A stretch of DNA of 64,000 nt from Caenispirillum bisanense (GTDB lineage: Bacteria; Pseudomonadota; Alphaproteobacteria; Rhodospirillales; Rhodospirillaceae). Position 1 is the stretch's first letter. Every line of letters starts with the position of its first letter. Below, in pieces: positions 7,762 to 16,979 of the stretch. Location: NCBI RefSeq assembly GCF_039523075.1, contig NZ_BAAAEP010000002.1, forward strand, positions 1 through 64,000. Direction: 5' to 3'. Made by a program: the position numbers and the translations under genes. The notes under the pieces were generated by a model. That model saw only the letters and a list, made by a program, of their open reading frames with translations. It was not told the origin of the DNA and ran no database searches.

Positions 7762-9745
7762 GGTGGTCGGCGGCGGCGGTTTCGGCGGGGGCAGGGGCGG
7801 GCGAGGGGACAGGGGCGGCGGCGCCGGTGGCGCGGCGCAGGCGCACGGTGAACACGGCGCCGCCGTCGTGGCGGTTTTCCGCCGTCAGCGAGCCGCCGAA
7901 ATCATGCACGATGCCGTTGGAGATGGACAGCCCGAGCCCGATGCCTTCCCCCGGCCGCTTGCTGGAGAAGAACGGCACCGCCAGATGCGCCAGCCCCTCG
8001 GCGGACAGGCCGGGGCCGGTATCGGTCACCGCCACCGCCACCCAGGTCTCGTCGGCGAACAGGTCGATGGTGATGCGCCGGCGCGGCCGATCGGCCAGGG
8101 CCTCGACGGCGTTGCGCAACAGGTTGATGAACACCTGTTCCAGCCGCACCCGTTCCCCCAGCACCAGCACGTCAGTGCCGGCGGCGGCGTTGAGGATTTC
8201 CAGGTCGGGCAGGCGGGTGCCCACCTGCACCAGTTCGATGCTGGTGCGCAGCACGTCGTCCAGCCGCACCGGCCCGCTTTCCGGCCGGGTGCGGGTGGCG
8301 AAGCGCTTCAGCCGGCCCGAGATGTCGGCCAGCCGGTCGATCAGGTCGCCGATGCGGGCGAGGTTCTGCTCCACCTCCCCCAGCCGGTTGCGGGCGAGAA
8401 GGATGCGGGCGTTGTCGGCATAGGCGCGCATGGCGGTCAGCGGCTGGTTCAGCTCGTGCGTCACGCCCGCCGCCAGCTGGCCGATGGCGGCGAGACGGCC
8501 GGCGTGGACCAGATTGTCCTGGGTCTGGCGGAGATCCGCCTGCACCCGCTCGCGCTCCTCCATCTCGTCGGTGAGGCGGCGGTGGGCCTGTTCCAGTTCC
8601 GCCGTGCGCAGGCGGACGCGCTGCTCCAGCTGGTCGTTGGCGCGGCGCACGGCCTCTTCCTTGGCGGCCAGGATGGCGGCGGTGCGGCGTTCAGCCTCCA
8701 TGCTGGCGCGGTAGCTCTGCAGCCGCAGCCGCACCCAGGCGGCAATGGCGATCACCAGCGCCAGCAGGGCCGCCACCAGCGACACCTGCTTGACCACCTG
8801 CTGGTCCAGCGGCCGCAGGTCCGACAGGATGTGGACCGTCCACCCCGCCGAGGCCATGTGTGCCGACTGGTGCAGGAAGCGGCGGGTGCCTTCGGGAAGG
8901 CTGAAGAAGGGCAGGCCGGTGGCGCTCTCGCCGCTGCTGCTGGTGCCGCCGCGGCGGCTGTCGCGCTCGCGCAGGGTCAGCAGGGTGGCGTCGGGCTGGT
9001 CGCTCGGTCGTTCCACCAGCGGCAGTTCGGTGACGCGGATGCCGGGGTAGCGCAGGGAGTCGGCAATCGCCTCCCGCTCCGCCGCGCCCAGCGGACGCAG
9101 GGCGTGGTAGAGCCAGGCCGGATCGCTGGAGATGAAGATGACGCCGTGGGGATCGGTGACGACGATGCGGTCCTCCAGATCCTCCCACACCGTTTCAATC
9201 TCGGCCGGATCCATCTTCACCACCACCACGCCGGCGATCTCGTCGCCCATGGTGACCGGGCCGGCGAAATAGTAGCCGCGCTGCAGCGACGTGTTGCCGA
9301 GCGCGAAGTAGCGTCCGGTGCGGCCGGCCATGGCCTGCTGGAAATAGGGGCGGAAGGCGAAGTTGCGGCCGACGAAGGAATACTCCGTCCGCCAGTTGGA
9401 GGCGGCGATGGTCAGGCCGTTGCGGTCCATGACGTAGATGTCGAGCGCGCCGGTGAACTCCGCCTCCATGGCCAGATGCTCGTTGGCGGCGGCCAGGGCT
9501 TCCGGGTCGTCCGGCCGCACCAGGGCGCCGCGCAGCTCCGGCATCTGGGCCAGCAGCTGGGGCAGGGCCTCGAACCGCGACAGGCGGCCGGCGAGGTTGC
9601 TGACGTAGAGCTTGAGGATGCCGTCGCCGCGCGCCGCCAGCTCCGCCTCCGCCGCCGTGCGCGCCCACAGGCCGACCGCCGACAGCAGCGCCGCCGCCAG
9701 GGCGAGCACGCAGGCTATGACAAGAAGGGTGGTGCGGCGTCCCAT
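7754..9745 (-). CDS. dctB: DctB-type C4-dicarboxylate sensor histidine kinase
   Basis: A 663-residue membrane kinase. After one N-terminal helix comes a periplasmic double-CACHE domain with the DctB-typical NWRTEYSFVGRNFAFRPYF (about 117-135), then a second helix near 320-340, a coiled-coil linker (about 345-415) and the kinase core. The phosphorylated His is His430 in GVTHELNQPLTAMRAY; the ATPase domain carries the N box (NLLRNAVEAL), GPGLS and the GLGLSIS box. DctB in rhizobia binds succinate and related diacids. It is the first gene of dctB-dctD and is encoded on the same strand as the transporter it should control. Confidence 0.93.
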   Translation of the reverse strand: MGRRTTLLVIACVLALAAALLSAVGLWARTAAEAELAARGDGILKLYVSNLAGRLSRFEALPQLLAQMPELRGALVRPDDPEALAAANEHLAMEAEFTGALDIYVMDRNGLTIAASNWRTEYSFVGRNFAFRPYFQQAMAGRTGRYFALGNTSLQRGYYFAGPVTMGDEIAGVVVVKMDPAEIETVWEDLEDRIVVTDPHGVIFISSDPAWLYHALRPLGAAEREAIADSLRYPGIRVTELPLVERPSDQPDATLLTLRERDSRRGGTSSSGESATGLPFFSLPEGTRRFLHQSAHMASAGWTVHILSDLRPLDQQVVKQVSLVAALLALVIAIAAWVRLRLQSYRASMEAERRTAAILAAKEEAVRRANDQLEQRVRLRTAELEQAHRRLTDEMEERERVQADLRQTQDNLVHAGRLAAIGQLAAGVTHELNQPLTAMRAYADNARILLARNRLGEVEQNLARIGDLIDRLADISGRLKRFATRTRPESGPVRLDDVLRTSIELVQVGTRLPDLEILNAAAGTDVLVLGERVRLEQVFINLLRNAVEALADRPRRRITIDLFADETWVAVAVTDTGPGLSAEGLAHLAVPFFSSKRPGEGIGLGLSISNGIVHDFGGSLTAENRHDGGAVFTVRLRRATGAAAPVPSPAPAPAETAAADHHA

Positions 9746-9825
9746 GGTGGAAGCCCTGTCGCTGTTCCGCCGGACGGCCCCCGATAATGGCCGACCGGCG
9801 GATCAACGGCAAGGTTTGCGCTCGC

Positions 9826-11514
9826 CTACACGTAGTAGATGAGCAGGTAGACCAGCAGCAGCACCAGCACCGACAGCACCGCCATGCTGGTGCCCCAGGT
9901 GCGGGCCAGCAGGCCGCCGGGGCCGTGGTGGGTCTCGACGAAGCCGACGAAGCGGCGCAGCACTGCCTTGCCGCTGCCGAGCAGGCTCTGTCCGGCGCGG
10001 CCGGTGGCGATGCCCAGCTCGCGCGCCAGCATCAGACCGAAGCGGCGGTAGAACCAGTCGAAGTCGAGCGTGATGCCCTCCCGCGGCCGGGTCAGCGGCA
10101 GGGTGAGGAAGAACACCGCGGCGGCGAACAGCAGCAGCTGCAACTGGTGCACCACATGGCTGACCGTGTAGGGCACGTAATCCACAGGGTAGGGCAGCAG
10201 GTCATAGAGCGGCTGCGGCCACACGCCGAGGATCAGGCACAGCGCTGCCATCAGGCCCATGGCGGCCTTCATGCTGAGCGGCGGATCGGCCGGGCGCAGG
10301 CCGCTGTCGCGGTCGAAGAACACGAACCACACGAAGCGCAGGCCGACATAAAGGATGGCGGCGGCCGAGGCGGCCTCCAGCAGGAACCAGGCGGCGGCCA
10401 TGTGCTCCGCCCCGGCGGCGTCGATGATCATCGACTTGCTGACGAAGCCCGAGGTCAGCGGGAAGGCGCAGATGGACAGGGCGCCGATGATGGCGGCGGC
10501 GGTGGTGAAGGGCATGGAGCGGGCAAGGCCGCCCAGCTGCGTGCACTTGCCGACGCCGCCGGTCTGGTACAGCACGGCGCCGGCGCTCATCAGCAGCACC
10601 GCCTTGTAGAGGATGTGGGCGAAGGCATGGGCGGCGGCGCCGTTCAGCGCCGTCTCGGTGCCGATGCCGACGGCCGTCACCATGAAGCCGACCTGGTTGA
10701 CGATGGAATAGACCAGGATGCGCCGCATGTCGTTCTCGCGCAGCGCATAGATGACGCCGTAGAAGATCATCGCCAGCCCGATCCACACCAGGATCTCGGT
10801 GCCGGGATAGAGGCGGATCAGCACGTAGACAGCGGTCTTGGTGGTGAAGGCGGACAGGAACACCGCCCCCGACCACGAGGCTTCCGGGTAGGCATCGGCC
10901 ACCCAGGCCCACAGCGGCGGCGCCCCGGCATTGACCAGGATGCCGGCCAGCATCAGCCAGCTGCCGAGGGTGGAGGGCAGCAGCCGCGTCGCGTCGATGG
11001 AGCCGGTGTCGACGATGTGCGCCGCCAGGCCCGCCATCAGCAGCACGCCGCCCAGCAGGTGGACCAGGATGTAGCGCATGCCGGCGCGGGCGCTGCGGGC
11101 GCTGTTGCCCGACCACACCACCACCGTCGAGGCGATGGCCATGATCTCCCAGAACACGAACAGGGTGATCAGGTCGCCGGAGAACACCACGCCGATGGAA
11201 CTGCCGGCATAGACGTAGGCGGCGGCCAGCTCGCGCGTGAAGTCCTGCCGCAGGGCGAACAGGCCGCCGCCGAAGGCCGCCAGGGCGAACACGATGCCGA
11301 ACAGCCGCGACAGCCGGTCGCCTTCCACCACCTGCAGGGTGTAGTCGAGGAAGCCGGCGGTCATCACCACGCCGTCGGGCACCGTCCACACGGCGGCGAG
11401 CGTCAGCAGCGGCGCCACCAGCAGCACGGCGGCGCGCAGCGGGCCGCGCACGAAGGGCAGCAGGGCGCCGCCCAGGATGAGCAGCACGCCGGGCGGGAGC
11501 AGGTCACTGATCAT
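9826..11514 (-). CDS. MrpD/MnhD-type antiporter subunit (third paralogue, C-terminal extension)
   Basis: A 562-residue membrane protein of the proton-pumping antiporter family shared by Mrp complexes and complex I subunits NuoL/M/N. Family marks are the glutamate in FVFWEIMAIAS, the lysine-bearing helix SAFTTKTAVYVLIRLYP and the broken-helix region HAFAHILYKAVLLMSAG. Unlike the other two copies it has about 90 extra residues at the C-terminus, with LDFDWFYRR followed by an amphipathic stretch and a last helix, a layout reminiscent of the NuoL/MrpA end. It is the last gene of the operon and overlaps the preceding small gene by 11 bases. Confidence 0.88.
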   Translation of the reverse strand: MISDLLPPGVLLILGGALLPFVRGPLRAAVLLVAPLLTLAAVWTVPDGVVMTAGFLDYTLQVVEGDRLSRLFGIVFALAAFGGGLFALRQDFTRELAAAYVYAGSSIGVVFSGDLITLFVFWEIMAIASTVVVWSGNSARSARAGMRYILVHLLGGVLLMAGLAAHIVDTGSIDATRLLPSTLGSWLMLAGILVNAGAPPLWAWVADAYPEASWSGAVFLSAFTTKTAVYVLIRLYPGTEILVWIGLAMIFYGVIYALRENDMRRILVYSIVNQVGFMVTAVGIGTETALNGAAAHAFAHILYKAVLLMSAGAVLYQTGGVGKCTQLGGLARSMPFTTAAAIIGALSICAFPLTSGFVSKSMIIDAAGAEHMAAAWFLLEAASAAAILYVGLRFVWFVFFDRDSGLRPADPPLSMKAAMGLMAALCLILGVWPQPLYDLLPYPVDYVPYTVSHVVHQLQLLLFAAAVFFLTLPLTRPREGITLDFDWFYRRFGLMLARELGIATGRAGQSLLGSGKAVLRRFVGFVETHHGPGGLLARTWGTSMAVLSVLVLLLVYLLIYYV

Positions 11515-11791
11515 AGTAGCTGTCCGTCCGCTGCAGGAAGACGCCCACCACCTTGGCGACGATCACCACCGCCACGGCGGCGGCGAAGCCGAACCAGGCG
11601 TAGAAGGCGAAGGTGCCGTCGACGCCGAAGTGCGGATGCCCCTCGACGAACGGGTCGGCGACGATCAGCGCCACCAGCACGACGGCGCCGACGATGGCCA
11701 GCAGCCGCCGGGTGGCGGGGGCCAGGGTGTCGCCGCCGGCCGGCGCGGCGGCACCGGCGGGCGAGGGGCGGGGCGGCTGGCGGTCGCTCAT
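11504..11791 (-). CDS. small two-helix membrane protein in the antiporter operon
   Basis: A 95-residue protein with a Pro/Ala-rich cytoplasmic start and two predicted membrane helices (about residues 35-52 and 66-86, the second ending VVGVFLQR). The ATG at 11791 overlaps the stop of the upstream gene as ATGA, and its 3' end overlaps the next start, so it is clearly part of the operon. I do not recognise a family with confidence. Comparable small subunits occur in Mrp-like operons of other Alphaproteobacteria, so a structural accessory subunit is the simplest reading. Confidence 0.7.
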   Translation of the reverse strand: MSDRQPPRPSPAGAAAPAGGDTLAPATRRLLAIVGAVVLVALIVADPFVEGHPHFGVDGTFAFYAWFGFAAAVAVVIVAKVVGVFLQRTDSYYDQ

Positions 11792-13308
11792 GGCGCTCCT
11801 CCGATCAGCTGGCGGGCCAGGGACAACGGCACGTCGGCCAGGAAGAACAGCAGCACCGTGCCGGCGGCGGTGGTACACAGCGCCAGCACGATGGGCAGCG
11901 GCGCCTCGCCGTGGTCATGGTCGTCGTGGTGGCCGTGGCCGTGACCCTTGCCGTGGCCGTGTCCATGCCCGTGGGCATCGGCATGGCCGTGCGGCGCCTC
12001 CTTGCGGAAGAAGGCGGCATAGACGATGGGCAGGAAGTAGGCGGCGTTGAGCAGCGTCGACAGCATGATGACGCCGATGGCGAACCACGCCGCCCGGTCA
12101 TAGGCGCCCATCAGCATGTACCACTTGGACAGGAAGCCGGCGGTCGGCGGCAGGCCGATCATCGACAGGGCGCCGATGGTGAAGGCGGCCATGGTCCACG
12201 GCATGCGGCGGCCGATGCCGTTCAGCTCGCTCACCTTGGTCTTGTGGGCGGCGGTGTAGATGGAGCCGGCGGCGAAGAACAGGGTGATCTTGCCAAGCGC
12301 ATGGGCGGCGATGTGCAGCGCCGCCCCCATCACCGACAGCGGCGCCAGGATGGCGGCGGCCAGGGTGACGTAGGACAGCTGGCTGACGGTGGAATAGGCC
12401 AGCCGGCGCTTCAGGTTGTCCTGCTGCAGGGCGATCAGCGAGGCGATGATGATGGACGCCCCGGCGGCATAGAGCAGCCACTCGGCACTCGGCTCGGCGG
12501 CCAGCAGGTCGATGCCGAAGACGTAGACGATCACCTTCACGACGCTGAACACGCCCGCCTTCACCACCGCCACCGCATGCAGCAGGGCGGAGACCGGGGT
12601 CGGCGCCACCATGGCGGCCGGCAGCCAGCGGTGAATGGGCATCAGGGCGGCCTTGCCGATGCCGAACATGAACAGGAACAGCAGCAGCCCCACTTCCGGC
12701 CCCTGCACCGCACCGGCCAGGATGCCGCCGGGGCGGAAATCGGTGGTGCCGGTGGCGACCCAGGTCCAGACGATGGCGGTCAGCAGCAGGGCGATGGAGG
12801 TGGAGATGAGGATGCCGAGGTAGGTGCGCCCGCCTTCCCGCGCCGCGGCGTTGCCGTGGTGGGTGACCAGCGGATAGGTCGAGAGCGTCAGCACCTCGTA
12901 GAACACGAACAGCGTGAACAGGTTGCCGGCGAAGGCAATGCCCATGGCGGCCGACAGCGAGATGGCGAAGCACAGGTAGAAGCGGGTCTGGTTGTGCTCT
13001 TTGTTCCCCCGCATGTAGCCGATGGAATAGACGCTGTTGACGATCCACAGGCTGCCGGCGACGGCGGCGAAGATCATGCCGAGCGGTTCCACCGCGAAGG
13101 CCAGCGGCACATGCGGCACCACGTCGAACAGCACTGCCTCCGGCCGGGCGCCGGCCAGCACCTCGGGCAGCAGCATCCACACCTGCACCAGCAGGGCGCC
13201 GGCAGTGAGCAGGGTGACGCCTTCACGCAGGTTCGGCTGGCGGCCGGCGAGCGCAATGCCGACGCCGCCCAGCAGCGGCGTCACGAGAATCCACAGAAGC
13301 GGGCTCAT
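11788..13308 (-). CDS. MrpD/MnhD-type antiporter subunit (second paralogue, His-rich loop)
   Basis: A 506-residue proton-antiporter subunit of the NuoL/M/N and MrpD family. Core features include FVFYEVLTLSTYPLV with the key Glu, the Lys helix around MFGIGKAALMPIHRWLPAAM, and the HALGKITLFFAAGSIY region. Between two late helices (about residues 437-470, bases roughly 11900-12000) it carries a His/Gly-rich loop with HGHGHGHGKGHGHGHHDDHD, absent from the two paralogues. Such loops bind Zn, Ni or Co in other proteins; here the purpose is unknown. It overlaps both neighbours by 4 bases. Confidence 0.9.
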   Translation of the reverse strand: MSPLLWILVTPLLGGVGIALAGRQPNLREGVTLLTAGALLVQVWMLLPEVLAGARPEAVLFDVVPHVPLAFAVEPLGMIFAAVAGSLWIVNSVYSIGYMRGNKEHNQTRFYLCFAISLSAAMGIAFAGNLFTLFVFYEVLTLSTYPLVTHHGNAAAREGGRTYLGILISTSIALLLTAIVWTWVATGTTDFRPGGILAGAVQGPEVGLLLFLFMFGIGKAALMPIHRWLPAAMVAPTPVSALLHAVAVVKAGVFSVVKVIVYVFGIDLLAAEPSAEWLLYAAGASIIIASLIALQQDNLKRRLAYSTVSQLSYVTLAAAILAPLSVMGAALHIAAHALGKITLFFAAGSIYTAAHKTKVSELNGIGRRMPWTMAAFTIGALSMIGLPPTAGFLSKWYMLMGAYDRAAWFAIGVIMLSTLLNAAYFLPIVYAAFFRKEAPHGHADAHGHGHGHGKGHGHGHHDDHDHGEAPLPIVLALCTTAAGTVLLFFLADVPLSLARQLIGGAP

Positions 13309-14786
13309 CCGGCGCCTCCCAGGGCGGCGCGGGCGGCGGCTTCGGCGGCGCCCATGCTGAAGCGGGTATCAAGTCCGAACCAGATGTTGGCGAGCGCCAT
13401 GCCCCACATGGGCACCAGCATGGACCACGGCGCCTCGCGCGCCTGCACCGCCCCCGGCGGCCGCGGCCGCAGATAGGCCGCCTCTACCACGCGCCAGACA
13501 TAGATGACGGCCAGCAGGCTCGACAGCACGATCAGCACCGCCAGCCACCACAGGCCGCTCTGGAAGGCGGCCATCATCAGGTACCACTTGGAAATGAAGC
13601 CGGCGGTCAGCGGCACACCGATCAGCGACAGGCCGCCGATGACGAAGGCCGCCATGGTCAGCGGCATCTGGCGGGCGATGCCCTCCATGTCCTTGATGTG
13701 GACCGAGCCGATGCGCAGGAACACCGCCCCCAGCGCCAGGAACAGGGCGCCCTTCATCAGCGCGTGGTTGAACAGGTGCAGCAGGCCGGCGGTCATGCCG
13801 GCGACGGTGATCAGCGACACGCCGAGCACCATGTAGCCGATCTGCGCCACCGACGAATAGGCGAGGCTGCGCTTGATGTCGGTCTGCCAGATGGCGACGG
13901 CCGAGCCGGAGAACATGGCCGCCAGCGCCAGCACCATCAGCACCGTCGCGACCGGAATGCCCTCCACCAGATAGGCCGCCCCGAACACCGAGAAGAACAC
14001 CCGGATCATCACGTAGAGCGCCACCTTGGTGGCGGTCGAGGCGAGGAAGGCGGTCACCACCGAGGGGGCGTAGGTATAGGCGTCGGGCAGCCACTTGTGC
14101 AGCGGGAACAGCGCCAGCTTCAGCGCCAGGCCGACGGTGAAGAAGGCCAGCGCCACCTCCAGCGTGCGGTAGCCGGCCGCCTGTTCCATCAGCGTCGCCA
14201 GGTCGCCCATGTTGAGCGTGCCGGTCAGCATGTACACGATGCCGAGGCCGATGACGTAGAAGGTGGCGCCGACGGTGCCAAGGATCAGGTAGTGGTAGGC
14301 CGCCGAAATGGCCCGCCGCGACCGTCCGAGGGCGATCATGGCGTAGCTCGACAGCGACGAAATTTCCAGGAACACGAAGACGTTGAAGGCGTCGCCGGTG
14401 ATGACCATGCCGAGCAGGCCGGCAAGGCACAGCAGGTAGGCGACGTAGAACAGGTAGATGCGGCCTTCGTCGATCTCGGCCTCGACCGATTCCCGCGCAT
14501 AGAGCAGCACGGCGGCGGCGATGCCGGAGATGAGGACCAGCATGTAGGACGACAGCGCATCGACCCGGTACTCGATCCCCCACGGCGCCGGCCAGTTGCC
14601 GATGGCGTAGGAGATGGTGCCGGTGGCCTGCACCTGGAAGAACAGCCCGATGGAGCAGGCGAAGGCGGCGACCGCCACAAGGGTCGCCCAGGCCCAGGCA
14701 AGGGTCGGCCGCCGCAGGGCGATGCCGATGGGGGCCGACAGCAGCGGCACCACCACCTGCAGGGCGGCGAGGTTGGCGAGGATCAC
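13305..14786 (-). CDS. MrpD/MnhD-type antiporter subunit (first paralogue)
   Basis: A 493-residue subunit of the proton-antiporter family, close to canonical MrpD length. It shows FVFLEISSLSSYAMIALGRS with the conserved Glu, the Lys-bearing LALFPLHKWLPDAYTYAPS and LFNHALMKGALFLALGAVF. About fourteen membrane helices are expected. The start is GTG at 14786, overlapping the mnhC stop by 4 bases, and its own end overlaps the second D-type gene by 4. Of the three copies it looks most like standard MrpD. Confidence 0.92.
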   Translation of the reverse strand: MILANLAALQVVVPLLSAPIGIALRRPTLAWAWATLVAVAAFACSIGLFFQVQATGTISYAIGNWPAPWGIEYRVDALSSYMLVLISGIAAAVLLYARESVEAEIDEGRIYLFYVAYLLCLAGLLGMVITGDAFNVFVFLEISSLSSYAMIALGRSRRAISAAYHYLILGTVGATFYVIGLGIVYMLTGTLNMGDLATLMEQAAGYRTLEVALAFFTVGLALKLALFPLHKWLPDAYTYAPSVVTAFLASTATKVALYVMIRVFFSVFGAAYLVEGIPVATVLMVLALAAMFSGSAVAIWQTDIKRSLAYSSVAQIGYMVLGVSLITVAGMTAGLLHLFNHALMKGALFLALGAVFLRIGSVHIKDMEGIARQMPLTMAAFVIGGLSLIGVPLTAGFISKWYLMMAAFQSGLWWLAVLIVLSSLLAVIYVWRVVEAAYLRPRPPGAVQAREAPWSMLVPMWGMALANIWFGLDTRFSMGAAEAAARAALGGAG

Positions 14787-15256
14787 GCGGCGCCCTCCGT
14801 CGGCTTGGCCGGCGTGACGACGCCGGCGGCGGCGGCCGCGGCCGCATCGCGGCGGGCCAGTTCGGCGGCGTCCTCGTCACGGTCGAGGTCGATGATCTCG
14901 TCCTCCTCCACGGTTCCGTAGGTCTCCTTGACGCGCACCGCCAGCGCAAGGCCGAGCGCCGTGGTCGCCACGCCGACCACGATGGCGGTAAGGATCAGCA
15001 CGCTCGGCAGCGGGTTGGTGTAGAGCACGGGGCCGGCCTCGGCCACCTCCTCGGCGACCAGGATGGGGGCGGTGCCGCCCTCCACCTTGCCCATGCTGAT
15101 GTACAGAAGGAAGACGCTGGTCTGGAAGATGTTCAGGCCGACCAGCTTCTTCACCAGGTTGCCGCGGGCGATGACCACATAGAACCCGATCATCATCAGG
15201 ATGATGAAGATCCAGTAGTTCCAGTGGTCGATGATGATCTCCACGATGCCGGTCAT
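14783..15256 (-). CDS. mnhC: MrpC/MnhC antiporter subunit (NuoK-like)
   Basis: A 157-residue three-helix protein of the MnhC/NuoK family. The helices lie at about residues 12-28, 38-53 and 79-102, with the family run LVKKLVGLNIFQTSVFLLYIS and the late LTAIVVGVATTALGLALAVR. The C-terminal ~55 residues form a charged, Ala-rich tail longer than usual, beginning VKETYGTVEEDE. The ATG at 15256 overlaps the mnhB stop as ATGA, which fixes the start within a longer open frame. Confidence 0.93.
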   Translation of the reverse strand: MTGIVEIIIDHWNYWIFIILMMIGFYVVIARGNLVKKLVGLNIFQTSVFLLYISMGKVEGGTAPILVAEEVAEAGPVLYTNPLPSVLILTAIVVGVATTALGLALAVRVKETYGTVEEDEIIDLDRDEDAAELARRDAAAAAAAGVVTPAKPTEGAA

Positions 15257-15669
15257 GCCTTGCGCCCCGTGAAGGAGAAGAACAGCAGCATCATCACCGC
15301 CGCCACCGTGATGCCGACCCCGGCCTCCACCAGCAGGATGCCCAGGTGCTGGCCGTGCTCGGGGTCGTGCGACAGCACGCTGTAGTCGAGGAAGGGGCCG
15401 CCCAGCATCATGCTGACCACGCCGACGCCTCCGAACAGCAGCACGCCGAAGGCCGACAGCAGGCGCAGCAGCCACATGGGCGCGACCCGCCGGGCGTTGG
15501 TGACGCCGAAGATCAGGGCATAGAGGATGAAGGCAACGGCAAAGAACACGCCGGCCTGGAAGCCGCCGCCGGGCCCGAAGTCGCCATGGAACTGGACATA
15601 GAGCGCGAACAGCATGATCGGCCCGATGAGGTACTTGGCCGTCGCGCGCAGGATGGGATTGTACTTCAC
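15253..15669 (-). CDS. mnhB: MrpB/MnhB antiporter subunit
   Basis: A 138-residue protein of the MnhB family with four predicted helices. The run YVQFHGDFGPGGGFQAGV (about residues 24-41) is the family signature, and the closing helix GVGITVAAVMMLLFFSF also fits. In Mrp complexes MrpB packs beside the C-terminal part of MrpA, which here is encoded by the preceding gene. Start is GTG at 15669, overlapping that gene's stop by 4 bases. Confidence 0.93.
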   Translation of the reverse strand: MKYNPILRATAKYLIGPIMLFALYVQFHGDFGPGGGFQAGVFFAVAFILYALIFGVTNARRVAPMWLLRLLSAFGVLLFGGVGVVSMMLGGPFLDYSVLSHDPEHGQHLGILLVEAGVGITVAAVMMLLFFSFTGRKA

Positions 15670-16292
15670 GGGCTGCCGTCCTCCGCCGCCTTGGGCTCCG
15701 CCGCTCGTTGCGCCTCGCCCTGCGCCGCCAGACGCCGCGCCCGCTCCGTCAGCTCCTGGCGCTCCCGCCGGGTGCGGCCGAGCAGCAGCAGGACGGCAAC
15801 GGCGGCGGTGAACACCACCGTCGTCTCGCCCAGGGTGTCATAGCCGCGGTAGCTGGCGAGCACCGAGGTCACCAGGTTGGGCACGCCGATCTCGCGCGCC
15901 GAGTCAACGATGTAGCGCTCCGCCACGCGGTTCTGCTGCACCGGGCTTTCCGGGTCGCCGAAGGCCGGCATGTCGTAGGTGCCGTACATCAGCGCCGCAC
16001 CCGTCACCACCACCACCGCCAGGGCGGACAGGTGGTTGGTGCGCCGCGCCGGCTTCTGGAAGCGGCCGGTCAGCGCCAGGGTGCCGAGCATGAGCACGGT
16101 GGAGATGCCGGCGCCCACCGCCGCCTCGGTGAAGGCGACGTCGACCGCGTCCAGGGTGGTGAAGATGGCCGCCGACAGCAGGCTGAAGATGCCCATGGTC
16201 ATGACGATGCCGAACAGGTTGTGCATGCGCACGATGGCGAGCGCCGTCACCACCAGGAACAGCAGCAGGGCGACGTCGACGACGGCGATCAT
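15666..16292 (-). CDS. MbhD/MbhE-like subunit (DUF4040), equivalent to the MrpA C-terminal domain
   Basis: A 208-residue membrane protein whose N-terminal half matches the DUF4040/MbhD domain: LFGIVMTMGIFSLLSAAIF and VDVAFTEAAVGAGISTVLM (about residues 27-70). The rest, with DSAREIGVPNLVTSVLASYR and two more helices, fits the MbhE-like part. In ordinary Mrp systems these segments are fused to the end of the large MrpA; here they form a separate gene, as in the antiporter modules of membrane-bound hydrogenases. The C-terminus is a charged cytoplasmic tail. Overlaps mnhG and mnhB by 4 bases each. Confidence 0.88.
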   Translation of the reverse strand: MIAVVDVALLLFLVVTALAIVRMHNLFGIVMTMGIFSLLSAAIFTTLDAVDVAFTEAAVGAGISTVLMLGTLALTGRFQKPARRTNHLSALAVVVVTGAALMYGTYDMPAFGDPESPVQQNRVAERYIVDSAREIGVPNLVTSVLASYRGYDTLGETTVVFTAAVAVLLLLGRTRRERQELTERARRLAAQGEAQRAAEPKAAEDGSP

Positions 16293-16669
16293 GGCCGGGT
16301 CTCCACGATGTCGGCTTCCGCCGGCAGCTCCACCGCCGTCGGCTGCAGGGTGCCGTCGGGCTTGGCGAGCAGCGGCTTGTGGCCCTGGCTGAGGGCGGCG
16401 GCGGCCAGGGCGTGGCTCGCCACCGGGCTGGTCAGCAGCAGGAAGGCGAGGATCAGCACCAGCTTGATGGTGACGATGGTCAGCCCGCCCTGCAGCATCA
16501 GCCCGCCCAGGATGCCGATGGCGGCCAGGGTGTCGGTCAGCGAGGCGGCGTGCATGCGGGTGTAGAAGTCGGGCATGCGCAGCACGCCCACCGCTCCCAC
16601 CACCAGGAAGAAGGAGCCGGTGAGCAGCAGGGCCCAGCTCAGGCCGTCGCGCAGCAGGGTGAGGTCCAT
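16289..16669 (-). CDS. mnhG: MrpG/MnhG antiporter subunit
   Basis: A 126-residue protein of the MnhG/PhaG family with three helices in the first 80 residues. The conserved core is GAVGVLRMPDFYTRMHAAS (about residues 26-44), followed by GILGGLMLQGG and the third helix LVLILAFLLLTSPVASHAL. The tail after residue 90 is hydrophilic. It lies 16 bases downstream of mnhF and overlaps the DUF4040 gene by 4. Confidence 0.93.
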   Translation of the reverse strand: MDLTLLRDGLSWALLLTGSFFLVVGAVGVLRMPDFYTRMHAASLTDTLAAIGILGGLMLQGGLTIVTIKLVLILAFLLLTSPVASHALAAAALSQGHKPLLAKPDGTLQPTAVELPAEADIVETRP

Positions 16670-16685
16670 GGCGTTGTCTCCGGCC

Positions 16686-16979
16686 TCAGATGTCGCCGCG
16701 GTCGTCGCGGTCCGGCGAGGGCGCCACCAGCCCCTGGTACCGGAAGAACTTCATCACCGCGATCATGCCGATGAAGTTGATGAGGGCGTAGGCGAGCGCG
16801 ATGTCGCCCCATTCCGGCCGCTCGGTCAGGAAGCCGAGGACGGAGATCAGCAGCACGGTCTTGGTGCCGATCATGTTGGCGGCCAGGATGCGGTCCCACA
16901 CGCTCGGCCCCATGAAGGCGCGCGCCAGGGCGAGCGCCATGGTCACCAGGATGGCGGCAGTGGCGGCGGCGAACATCAT
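16686..16979 (-). CDS. mnhF: MrpF/MnhF antiporter subunit
   Basis: A 97-residue three-helix protein of the MnhF family. GPSVWDRILAANMIGTKTV (about residues 24-42) is the family motif with the conserved Asp-Arg, and PEWGDIALAYALINFIG follows. The sequence opens with two adjacent ATG codons; the first, at 16979, overlaps the mnhE stop as ATGA and is chosen. In Bacillus, MrpF homologues have also been linked to bile salt and Na+ efflux. Confidence 0.93.
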   Translation of the reverse strand: MMFAAATAAILVTMALALARAFMGPSVWDRILAANMIGTKTVLLISVLGFLTERPEWGDIALAYALINFIGMIAVMKFFRYQGLVAPSPDRDDRGDI

